A stretch of 64,000 nucleotides of DNA from Pohlia nutans. Taxonomy: Eukaryota > Streptophyta > Bryopsida > Bryales > Mniaceae. The notes under the pieces are model-generated. The model worked only from the letters and a program-made list of their open reading frames with translations, was not told the origin of the DNA and made no database searches. The stretch lies in NCBI GenBank assembly GCA_022496805.1, contig CM040087.1, forward strand, positions 4,910,001 to 4,974,000, written 5' to 3'. Both the position numbers and the translations under genes were made by a program. How positions within the stretch are numbered: the first letter of the stretch is position 1; the number at the start of each line of letters is the position of its first letter. Shown here piece after piece: positions 47,501 through 56,062 of the stretch.

Positions 47501-47891
47501 GTAACACTTGTTTTTGTAAACACTCAATCGTGAGGTTACTACTTCCAAGTGTGAAATGAACAAACTTTGGGAAAGTCTCAATATGGACATGTTCAAAAGA
47601 AGGAAGAGAAGGCTCATCTATAGGAAACTCCATGTTGCCACTTGAAGAGTTTGGAGGCTCATCGTGACTCCCCTACATTTCCTCGTGCGCTTCGTCATCA
47701 CCATCATTTTCGGATTCGTAATCCGAACTGTTGAAATACGTCTCGCCAAATGTTGTAGTGAAATCAAAATCACTACTACTCCCGTGGGTACCTCCAAGAA
47801 TTTCTTCCACCCCCGCAATATAGTCTAATTCCTCTTCAAAATCCGAAGGATAGGAATAATCATCCTCTTGCCCTAAAGTACCTTCCTCCAT
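44523..47891 (-). pseudogene. MULE transposase gene with four in-frame stops
   Basis: Three exons fit (47891-46538, 46439-45489, 45376-44523), about 1,052 codons, with donors G|GTAAGAT and A|GTGAGTT and acceptors TGTGTAG and GTATAG. An acidic N-terminus is followed by a Cys/His-containing region (SCPTCNES), the MULE DDE core (SWALDSTFKTND; VIDKDKT; CHFHVMKAW; NYIERHWEW), a SWIM zinc finger (FCECASS, then CKHILG) and a C-terminal zinc ribbon (CDKCKVYT, CKNC). Stops interrupt the frame at 47673-47675, 46899-46901, 46300-46302 and 45694-45696, with no frameshift seen. A working copy would cut and paste the element by binding its terminal repeats. This one should be inactive. The family is MULE with SWIM, as in FAR1-related transposases. 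Confidence 0.8.
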
Positions 47892-48149
47892 GGACCCCTC
47901 AACCCTAAATATATACTACACCTAATTAAACAAGAATAATGTGCGAAGTTGGAGAAAAAGCCCTAAACAAAATAAATAAAAGAGATGCTCATGCACAACG
48001 TAAATGTGGGGCACTCAAAGTGGGGCACTCAAAGTGGGAGGGAATGAGGTGGTGAGAGGGAATGAGGAGGTGAAAGGGAATGAGGAGGTGAGAGGCTGTC
48101 CTTTTCTCTGCTGTGGTACTATTCTTCTGCTGGGTACTATTAGCTTGAA
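47892..48149. promoter_or_regulatory. Upstream region of the MULE transposase
   Basis: Between the transposase start and the inner edge of the right terminal repeat. It contains direct repeats of GTGGGGCACTCAAA and GGAATGAGGAGGTGA near 48006-48092. The promoter probably lies here or in the GC-rich part of the terminal repeat. Confidence 0.35.
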
Positions 48150-48287
48150 GAGGGGAGGGGCGAATTTGCTCCCAGTCCCCGCAGTCGCTGGCTGCAAGAA
48201 GTGGGAGAACAGAGTACATAGAAGGTTCTCTCGGGCAGGTCTCTCCGGCTGGGCGGGTATGTGGAGGGGGAGCGGGAACGGCGGAAT

Positions 48288-48350
48288 ACGGGCTGGGAAC
48301 GGAGCTCGTCGGCTGGGAACGGCATTACTGCTGGGAACGGAGCTCGTCAG
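48288..48350. repeat. GCTGGGAACGG repeats in the GC-rich part of the terminal repeat
   Basis: GCTGGGAACGG occurs three times in about 60 bp, two of them continuing AGCTCGTC. The left terminal repeat has the mirror image near 43908-43972. This makes a candidate binding array for transposase or host factors. Confidence 0.75.
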
Positions 48351-48583
48351 GGGCTTACTGCTAGATACGGAGGTACCGAACACAGGCGGCGAGGGAACAC
48401 AAAGGAACTCGAGGGAACGCGAGGGCGAGGGAATGCGAGGGCGGGCGGGCGGGCTGAGAGAGGCCTGGCCGGGCTCCACAGCAGGAGGGGCGCCGGCGCA
48501 TTTCTGATTCGCCGTTAGTGCCGAGGAGAGGAGAGGGTCTCTCCCATTCATTCTTCAACTCCCTCTCCCTCCCCTCACCTCTC

Positions 48584-48586
<3 letters not shown>

Positions 48587-48631
<45 letters not shown>
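48587..48631. repeat. (TA)n microsatellite
   Basis: An alternating TA run of about 45 bp inside the right terminal repeat. The left repeat has only a short TATATATA at the matching place near 43722. Confidence 0.9.
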
Positions 48632-48634
<3 letters not shown>

Positions 48635-49840
48635 GAGAGGAGAAGGAGAAGAAGAGGAAGAAGAGTCTTTGAGTGTGCGGCCGCGCACCCCAGCAACTAA
48701 AAATAGTAATTTTTACAAAAAGTCAAAAAAGTCAAAAAAAAAAGTTTTTTTTTTTTTGTTTTTTTGGCAGCTGCCATTCAGGATTCAGCAGCACCCCACG
48801 GCCAAGAAAAAGGGGAAAAAAATTAAAAATTAAAAAATTAAAAATTAAAAAAAATTTGGCGGCTGCCATTCAGGGTTCAGCAGCACCCCACGGCCAACCC
48901 GAAAAACGAAAAAAAAAAAAAAACAAAACAAAAAAAAACTTTTTTTTTTTTTTTTTTGGTTTGCTCCCATTGTTTAGGGTTCAGCAGCCCCAACTGAAGA
49001 AAAAGTAGAAGAAAAAAAAGACAACGAAGACAAAAAGGAAGACAAGAAGAAAGACAAAAAGAAGACAAGAAAGAAGACAAGAAAGAAGATGAGAAAGAAA
49101 TCAAGATAAAAAAGAAAAGATAAAGATGAGAATAAAAATTTATTTAAATAATTATTTGTTTACAATGTAAGGGATTGAAGAAAGACAATAATCATTGGTT
49201 TTTAAAAAATAAAAGTTAGACAAATAAAATCCTGCGCTCGGGGACCAAGTGCATGATTATATAGCCAAGTGCGTAAATAGCGAATTGTGTGTTTAAATTG
49301 AACGCATTGGCCTATTCAACAACTATTTCAAATGTAAAGGCATTAAGATGTAACAATGGTCATATTGCAACCTATGCTCTCTATACAATGGCCATTGCAG
49401 TCCCAAACTCTCAAATCCAAAAACAAATTCAAATATCGTGAAAACCAACATCATTTGCATGCTTGTCAAATTGTCGATATTTTAAATTCTATAAATGTCA
49501 ACTTCCTTCAATTTTTGCGTAAAACACTTTAAAACGATGTATACCAACATGCCAAGGCACAAAAAGTTTTATTGAAGCTATAAGAAAAAATTCACAAAAT
49601 TTAAAGTACTTCCAACTTGTAGCGCACAAAACTGAGTTTTAGACATGGCTAACTTTAAAATTCATTTTCTTTCAAATCACAATTGAGTTTCTCTTCAAAC
49701 TTCGGTAGTAATGTGTAATATGTTGCACACTACAACTTTTGCAAATTCACTTTTGGACTTTGCCCATTGATGCTCATGATATGGTTGTTTGAGTGGAAAA
49801 GTTTCAAATCAATACTGAGTTTTGCTCGTCACTGTAAGTG

Positions 49841-50656
49841 CACTTTAAAAGGTGAAATAACTATATTAATGCATTTTGTCACAGGAGTGTATCTTACTAC
49901 ATGATGATGTTCTTCATAAAACGTTACTAGCAAATAAGTCTTAATGTTTTTAAGTCAATTATTATTACTTTTGGAAAATAATTAATTTATATAATTGGTC
50001 TTGAAAATATTTTAGGCATATTACATGATAAAAAAATTAATAAATAAAATATTCTTGTCTTGAATCATAAATTTTTGAACATCCTTATGTTAATAATGAA
50101 TTGATGCATTTAATGACATATGCAACGTACAAGACCATGAATAATATAAAAATTTCTCAACAATGAAAACTATCCTTATAAAATTTTAATGAATTTTTGC
50201 AAGTAGTATTATATTGATGACATTGTATAAATTTGCTATGTCGTTTGATTATCATTCAATTATTGCAAACTTTAACAACAATTCTTTTATCGTATACAGT
50301 CAAGTAGTTTTACTACTAATACAATTGGAAATTTACAAGAATGTTGAATCTGACATTGTATGTTGAGTGTAAAAAATAAACGCAATTGACGCTTAAATTT
50401 TTTCATAGTTACATGGAAATAAATACTAGGATTTAAATGTAGTTCTTCCCCCTAAGTAATGAAAATCAATTCAAGTGACTAAAATTTAATTTTTCACATT
50501 AAAATTATTGTACATAATTATGTATTAGAGTGAATAACTTTTGCACAAAGTAGTATCCCAAATTTCAATCCAAAGTGAATTGATTAAAAAACTATAATTC
50601 TCAATCTACTTAGCTATATAATTTTCACCAATTCTAATAAATTCAAGAACAATTTT
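49841..50656. other. AT-rich sequence between the Mutator-like element and the RIIa gene
   Basis: No gene or element recognised. It is the 3' flank of the minus-strand gene at 50657. Confidence 0.35.
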
Positions 50657-51310
50657 TTAACTAACCAATGACTTTTCTTTATCACTTTTGAAATATTCAA
50701 CCATGACAGGGTTTGTTTGTACAATTTCCAAATCAACTTCTTTGATTTCTTTAACTTTCAAATCTTCTTCCAATTTTGCAAGCATTTCCAAACTTATTTG
50801 TTTATCACGTTTTGCCAAATGGTTCACAAGTAAGAAAAACAAGGGTGTTGGAACTTTTTCTCCCGTCTTAGCTCCAAAAAGCTTAAAAAGACCTCTTAAT
50901 ACAGAAACAAAACTCTTAGCAGTGCAGGTGAGCAGAAGTAAGATGAATTCCTTGGGATCTACCAAATCTGATGGAAAATTTGCAAGTTTGAAGACATTCT
51001 CAATAGCAGCATCATGGACTTTGATTTTTTTTGCAATTTCCGCAAGTGGCTTTTGGTTGATGTATTCAAGGTCCTTGGTTTGTTGATACAAATCAATAAG
51101 TTGTTCCATGGTTGGAGGCGGAGCTGTGACATCCAATTTTATCATTGTCAAAAGATTTTGAAAATACTCCAATGCAAATTCTTCCAAGTTTTCCGGTTGA
51201 GCTCGAATAACTTCTTTAGCAAATGTTTTGAGCAATGTTGGTAATCCATTGGGGATTTTGATTTGTTCTACACAATAGATTGGCTCTTGATCAAAAAGAG
51301 ATTTAGACAT
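50657..51310 (-). CDS. RIIa-domain protein, ropporin / radial spoke RSP11-like
   Basis: An intact, intronless 217-residue frame. Residues about 13-50 form a dimerisation/docking domain of the PKA-RIIa type: VEQIKIPNGLPTLLKTFAKE, then VIRAQPENLEEFALEYFQNL. The rest is helical, including a segment near residues 118-200 (LLLLTCTAKSFVSVLRGLF; PTPLFFLLVNHLAKRD) that fits the C-terminal half of ropporins. Length matches ropporin-1-like proteins (about 210-230). In Chlamydomonas, RIIa proteins RSP7 and RSP11 dock on an amphipathic helix of RSP3 in flagellar radial spokes. In a plant this implies a sperm flagellum protein, expected in antheridia. No EF-hand is present, so RSP11 is a better match than RSP7. 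The short acidic Lys-rich end (SDKEKSLVS) is unremarkable. A retrocopy origin is possible given the lack of introns. Confidence 0.8.
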   Translation of the reverse strand: MSKSLFDQEPIYCVEQIKIPNGLPTLLKTFAKEVIRAQPENLEEFALEYFQNLLTMIKLDVTAPPPTMEQLIDLYQQTKDLEYINQKPLAEIAKKIKVHDAAIENVFKLANFPSDLVDPKEFILLLLTCTAKSFVSVLRGLFKLFGAKTGEKVPTPLFFLLVNHLAKRDKQISLEMLAKLEEDLKVKEIKEVDLEIVQTNPVMVEYFKSDKEKSLVS

Positions 51311-52620
51311 GACGAGTGTAACCCTTCTCTTCCTAAAACATTACATATACTTTGTAATATATTTGTAATACAATTCAAACCTTATTCATCACCATCTTCA
51401 TAAAAATAAAAATAAAGAGATTAACAATTCATACATTTCAACATCTGGTAGAATTTTCAATTTTATTCATGTGGTGATTACTTTCACAAATTTGCTTTAG
51501 CTAATTGAAGAATAAAAATTAAGCATGAATGTTATCAATCAAACTACATCAAGAAATTAGGGTTTCCACTTATTTTCAAGTACACAAAGAGATTTGGGGA
51601 TATGATAAATCCTTGATTAATTCAAATGTTCATCCAATAGGACATCTACCTTCACATCATCCACCCAAACTCTTTGATGACCCGACTGTGTAGACATATG
51701 AGTTCACTAACTAGGATCACTAAACATGTCCATACAATTCACTAACTTAAATCATACACATAAGCATTTAGTTCACATACTTGAAATTAATTTTTTATTT
51801 TCAAATGTAAAGATAACATGAAGATATCATCAACGTGGATGGTGTAGAAATGAAGGGAAAAAGAAACAATGAGAACAGGAGTTTTAACAAAAAATAAATG
51901 TTACAAGCATTTATATGGCCAAATGCTCAATCACATGAGAGAATATGTGAAAAATTATTTCCAAAATCATGAAAAATTATTGTGAATTTCTCTCAATTTT
52001 TTAACTACCCTCAATTTTTTTTGGTGTTGCATAACATTCATTCTTGTCCTAGTTTGAAAATCATCCTTTCAAAGCTTATGTAATGCATAGTAATTTCTTA
52101 TCTAGTAGGGTTATTTTAATTTTTTAAATGTAAAAGTTTAAAAGCAAAAAAAAGAAAAAAGAAAAATCTAAAGAATTTAACAACAAAGAAAACAAGAAAG
52201 ACAAAGGTGATGAAAATTTCTTGTTTTGTCTCCTTGTTTATTTTTGATTTTTTAATTTCTTCACATTTCTCTCTAATACAATTACTACTTGAGATGAAAC
52301 ATTTATATAGTGTGAGATAAATAAATTGGAACAAAATTGATATCAAGTTGTGCAAAAAATGTATTTTTGTGTTTATATGGGTATTATTCTAAAAATATGA
52401 ATTTAGCTCTAGGTCGAATGTCATGCACCGTTGCACGACTAAATGACAAATACGTTGCTAACAAGAACTGTAACCAGCTTATCATCCACAAGGATGATAA
52501 AGATTCCTTGTTTGTCTGTACACAATAAAGAAAGAGAATATTCTTTGGAGAGAAATGAATTCGAACGGAAGTTAATACAATGAGAGCATTTCCACTAGTG
52601 AAGCTATTGGCTCAACGTTA
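51311..52620. promoter_or_regulatory. Upstream flank of the RIIa gene
   Basis: AT-rich sequence that should contain the promoter. No confident core element. A purine-rich stretch (AAAGAAAAAAG repeats) lies near 52140-52200. No gene recognised. Confidence 0.25.
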
Positions 52621-53166
52621 TTTCTAAAAATAAAGGTCTTGATTTGACTTGGGAAAGAATTTTTGTCAATCATAACGTTTGAGGTTGATGATTTGCTTGT
52701 GGATACCAGTCAAACTCCTCTTGTTTGGTGAAATTTAGGTTTGAATTCATGATATGAGGTTGGAAAATAGAGATATGACGTCTCATGGGCATGCTTTGAG
52801 AGAATATGAAGCTTCTTTGTTCAAGCTTTGAATTGTAAACGGATTGTCTGTCTTCATCTTTTCGTGTGCACAATTTTGGTATTAAATTGTTTGTAAATGC
52901 TTTTGAAAATTATACTCCCTTCATTTTTTTTGCATGTTTTAATTTAACGCCTTTATCACCCAAAAAAAGTCGTCTCAATACTCAAAAAATGATCTATCTT
53001 CAATAGTAGTATGTAGTTTTTGTGTCACTCCTGTCCTCAAATTTCTTGCTAAAACTTGAGGCCTCGATTTGACTTTGGAAGGTTTTTGCCAGCCATAGCC
53101 CATAAGTTGGAATTTGCTTATAGATACAAACTAGACTCCTCCTGTTTAACAAAATTTCGGTTTGGA
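52621..53166. repeat. Diverged direct repeat pair, about 125 bp
   Basis: Copies near 52630-52745 and 53045-53165 share TCGATTTGACTT(T/G)GG-like sequence, GATTTGCTT.T.GATAC and CTCCT.(C)TTGTTT, in the same orientation. The second copy is cut by the MITE at 53170. Confidence 0.5.
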
Positions 53167-53169
53167 GTA

Positions 53170-53484
53170 AGGTAACTATATCTAAAAGCAACCATTTCCT
53201 TAAAGCGTGCATAGCTCAATCTTCCATAATAAGTAGATTCTGACACCCTACTGTTGATGAGAATGTGCAAAATCTGAACATCAGAGTTTAGGGTCGCTTT
53301 AAGGTCAACCTATAGTTAACACTTTGGAAATTCATAACTTATTCATACAATGTCCAAATAATGCATGCTAAAGTGCGTTGGAATCGTCTTGAACTTGCTA
53401 ATAAGACCCACTGAAAATATTTTCTGTGTTATGTGTGTAAATAGGCTCAGTTGGTAAGGTGAACGCTTTAAGGTATAGTTACCT
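53170..53484. mobile_element. TA-flanked MITE with AGGTAACTATA ends, copy 2
   Basis: Starts AGGTAACTATATCTAAAAG and ends with its inverse GGTATAGTTACCT, between TA at 53168-53169 and 53485-53486. The left arm AAAGCGTGCATAG matches copy 1 (AAAGCGTGCGTAT). At 315 bp it is longer than copy 1 and could be closer to the ancestral form. Confidence 0.75.
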
Positions 53485-53658
53485 TAGTACATAATATTTT
53501 TGAGTAGCAATAATGCTCACCTTCGAATCTCAACCATCTGCACGTTAGGGGATCAAAGAATTGCAAAGAATCTTTTCTAATTTCAACTAATACAAGCAAA
53601 AAGGGTTGGAGAGTTGAATTATTTTGTTAGCAGTTTTTTATAGTGTTGCCTACAATAC

Positions 53659-54437
53659 ATAACATTCAGTAACATGCACTATTTCTATCTTAGCTCTATA
53701 GTAGAAGGCGTGGAATATTCCGCACTCAACAATACTTCATTAGTAGCTAAGAGCATTCCCACCCATGCACGCTAGGACCAACTTGCTGAAATTATTCATC
53801 TACATTTGAAGGGCCCTTGCACTCACACTCCCCCATCCTTGCACGTCCCTCACATATCAATCAAATAATCAATGGACCAATCACAAGTAAAATGTGAGGA
53901 TATAGTCAACTAAATAGTGATTTGAAGGCCCATTTTCTAACATGCTAGGATTGAGAGTAAGAGCAGGGCCACCCATGCCCTTAGAGAGTCTCTTACACTC
54001 CAAAATTAAATGAAAAGTTCCAAGGGCCCTCTCAAAACACCTCTTGACTATGAATCTTAACGTGTTAGAAATTGGGCCTTCAAATCACTATTTAATTGAC
54101 TATATCCTTCTATTCTACTTGTGATTGGTTCATTGACTATTTGATGTGTACTTTTGATACATGAAGGGCGTGCAAGGGTGGAGAAGTGTGAGTGCAAGGG
54201 CCCTAGGTTGATATAGATGAATAATTTGAGAGAGTTAGTCCTAGCGTGCATGGGTGGGAATGCTCTAAAGAGGTATTTTTGAAGTGCCCTTGGCACTTTC
54301 CATCCACTTCTTGATCTGTGTGAGAGACTCTCGGAAGACATGAGTGGCCATGCTCTAAGTGAACAAGTGGAGGCTCAAAGTGATAAGCAGAGTGCATGAA
54401 AGGAAGGCAAGGGACATGAAGGCTACTGAATGTTACG
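53659..54437. mobile_element. MITE of the ATAACATTCAGT family, copy 4, split by other elements
   Basis: The left end ATAACATTCAGTAAC and right end GGCTACTGAATGTTAC surround inserted sequence at 53751-54355. The flanking halves match the uninterrupted 140-bp copy at 55133-55272 (GTGGAATATTCC, AACAAGTGGAGGCTCAA). Confidence 0.75.
53751..54355. mobile_element. Two interleaved foldbacks with TAA target duplications
   Basis: Foldback A: 53751-54265, ends GAGCATTCCCACCCATGC, flanked by TAA at 53748-53750 and 54266-54268. Foldback B: 53961-54355, ends GAGCA(G/T)GGCCAC.CATG, flanked by TAA at 53958-53960 and 54356-54358. The order is A, B, A', B'. TAA duplications and the shared GAGCA start fit PIF/Harbinger (Tourist-like) elements. 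Confidence 0.65.
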
Positions 54438-54491
54438 TATAAAGAATGTGGTTCAACAAGGTATAAACAACATTATGTGTGTGAGGTTTAA

Positions 54492-54732
54492 CCCTTGTGA
54501 GCAAGCGAGGACATATGTGTCCCTGTGGTTTGATTTTGAATTTGATGTACATCTGTTGTATTACTTCATAAGTTAGTTTGCAAAAAAATTGAAAAAAATC
54601 ATGGCCATCAGAAACCCTTATAAGCATCACTTCTGCATATCTTCAGATTGATTGCAAACTATAATCCCTTTATTAATTCAACCACTTCCTTTGTATCTCA
54701 ACCGTATCCAGAAGATGAAAACCTTGCAGGGG
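54492..54732. mobile_element. piggyBac-like MITE, 241 bp
   Basis: TTAA at 54488-54491 and 54733-54736. The ends are CCCTTGTGAGCAAGC and, inverted, CCCCTGCAAGGTTTTC. GGACATATGTGTCC lies at nucleotides 18-31 of the left end. Confidence 0.8.
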
Positions 54733-54789
54733 TTAACCAGCCATGTTGTTTATGCTTTTGAAAAGCATTCATACATACATCATTGAACT

Positions 54790-54935
54790 TTATACATTCA
54801 TGGGAATTGGAAGTAACTTGGCAGTTGAGAAAGGGGCCCAGCTGCTTAGAAAGTGTCGGTATGTTCGACGTTCTGCTACTGCTAGCTTTTCTTTTTGTAT
54901 CTCTTTGACGTAGTATAGTACAGCTTCATCCAGAT
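54790..54935 (-). pseudogene. Terminal exon of an unknown gene, cut off by a transposon
   Basis: A minus-strand frame after a good acceptor (TACTGTTACAG, just above 54935) reads LDEAVLYYVKEIQKEKLAVA, then ERRTYRHFLSSWAPFSTAKL, and ends PMNV with TAA. The composition is strongly coding-like. Upstream on this strand the terminal repeat of the next element begins about 110 bp away and no further exon appears, so the gene is truncated or has a very long intron. Family not recognised. Confidence 0.4.
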
Positions 54936-55132
54936 CTGTAACAGTACTACAGTATAGCCAAAAAGCGCAGCATAGTATGCCATGCAAGAGTTCTGGTCTA
55001 GAATATCTTTTAATTCAGGGGTCTTTTTGCACACGTTGATGCAGTGATGAACAAAACTGAGCATCGATTTGAAACTTTTCCATTCAAACAACCATACCAT
55101 GAGCATCAATGAGCAAAGTCCCATAACATTCA

Positions 55133-55272
55133 GTAGCATGCATTGTTCTTGCCTTGGCTATACACTAGATGGTGTGGAATATTCCACATTCAACAATTCT
55201 TCATTAGTAACTAAGAGGACAAGTGGAGGCTCAAGGTGATGAGCAGAGGGCATGAAGGCTATTGAATGTTAT
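55133..55272. mobile_element. MITE of the ATAACATTCAGT family, copy 5, simplest form
   Basis: 140 bp, with ends ATAACATTCAGTAGC and GCTATTGAATGTTAT. It interrupts the left terminal repeat between CAAAGTCC and GTCAAAAGTAG. The right repeat (inverse of 61665-61690) reads CAAAGTCTAAAAGTAG without it, which gives an empty-site comparison. Confidence 0.8.
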
Positions 55273-56062
55273 GTCAAAAGTAGATATATGCAAAAGCTGT
55301 AATATGTGACATATTAATACATTACAATAGAAGTTTGAAGAAAACTTCAATTGTGATTTGGAAAAAAATGAATTTCAAAGTTAGTCATCCCTCAAACTTG
55401 GTTTTGTGCCCCATGATTTGGTATTTTTTAAAATTTTGTCAAGTTCTCAATGATCTTCAAAAAAGCTTTTTCTGCCTTGACATGTTGGTATACAACATAT
55501 GAGATTGTTAAAATATTCACAATTTGACAAACATGTAAATGATGTTGGTTCTTACAATATTTGAATATTTCCTTAGAATTGAGAGCATGAGACTGCATTG
55601 GCCACTGTAAAGAGTGTATAGGTTGCAACATGAACCATTGTTACATTTTAATGCCCTTGCATTTGAAATATTATTTGAATAGAACAATGCATTCAACTTA
55701 TATATTAGACTCATATGATGCGTTTTCTGGCCTAGATTTTTGATACAAAGACTATAGTTCTTGTCACACATAAGGAGTCCAACCTGTCGAACCTCGTTTT
55801 CTTCAAAAGCGGGCAGTTAGGATTTTTAGGGCAGTAAGGGGTAGCCCCAGCCGCCATAAATAGGCGAGTAAATAGGAGAAGTAGCAGCCATGATGGTCAT
55901 TTTATTTATTTGGAGAGAGTGGCGCTCTCGGGCGTGCTTGAGTGATTACTACGGAACCGGAATGGCGGCGGACTCCGGTAGGAATCCGGTAGGAAACCGG
56001 ATGGGCGACCGGATAGAGGGGGACGGGTCTCTGACGGACCCGGCCACGATCCAGACTTTAAA

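Larger units (their letters stand above)
42186..49840. mobile_element. Mutator-like element with very long terminal inverted repeats
   Basis: A 7.65-kb element. The left terminal repeat (42186-about 44105) and right terminal repeat (about 48150-49840) are inverted copies over about 1.7 kb. They begin CACTTACA and share CAAAACT(G/C)AGTATTGATT. Each repeat runs from an AT-rich outer part, through A/T homopolymers, to a GC-rich inner part with repeated GCTGGGAACGG. The interior encodes a MULE-type transposase on the minus strand. The left repeat alone carries an extra 300-bp foldback (42728-43030). No 9-bp target duplication could be fixed. Confidence 0.8.

Noticed and set aside
44523..47891. 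Stop codons corrected by RNA editing, as in organelles of hornworts and ferns
   Set aside because: That editing acts on plastid and mitochondrial transcripts. This is a nuclear transposon with spliceosomal introns.
54057..54397. Minus-strand frames inside the interleaved foldbacks
   Set aside because: They fall on inverted-repeat arms of non-coding elements and have no family motif.
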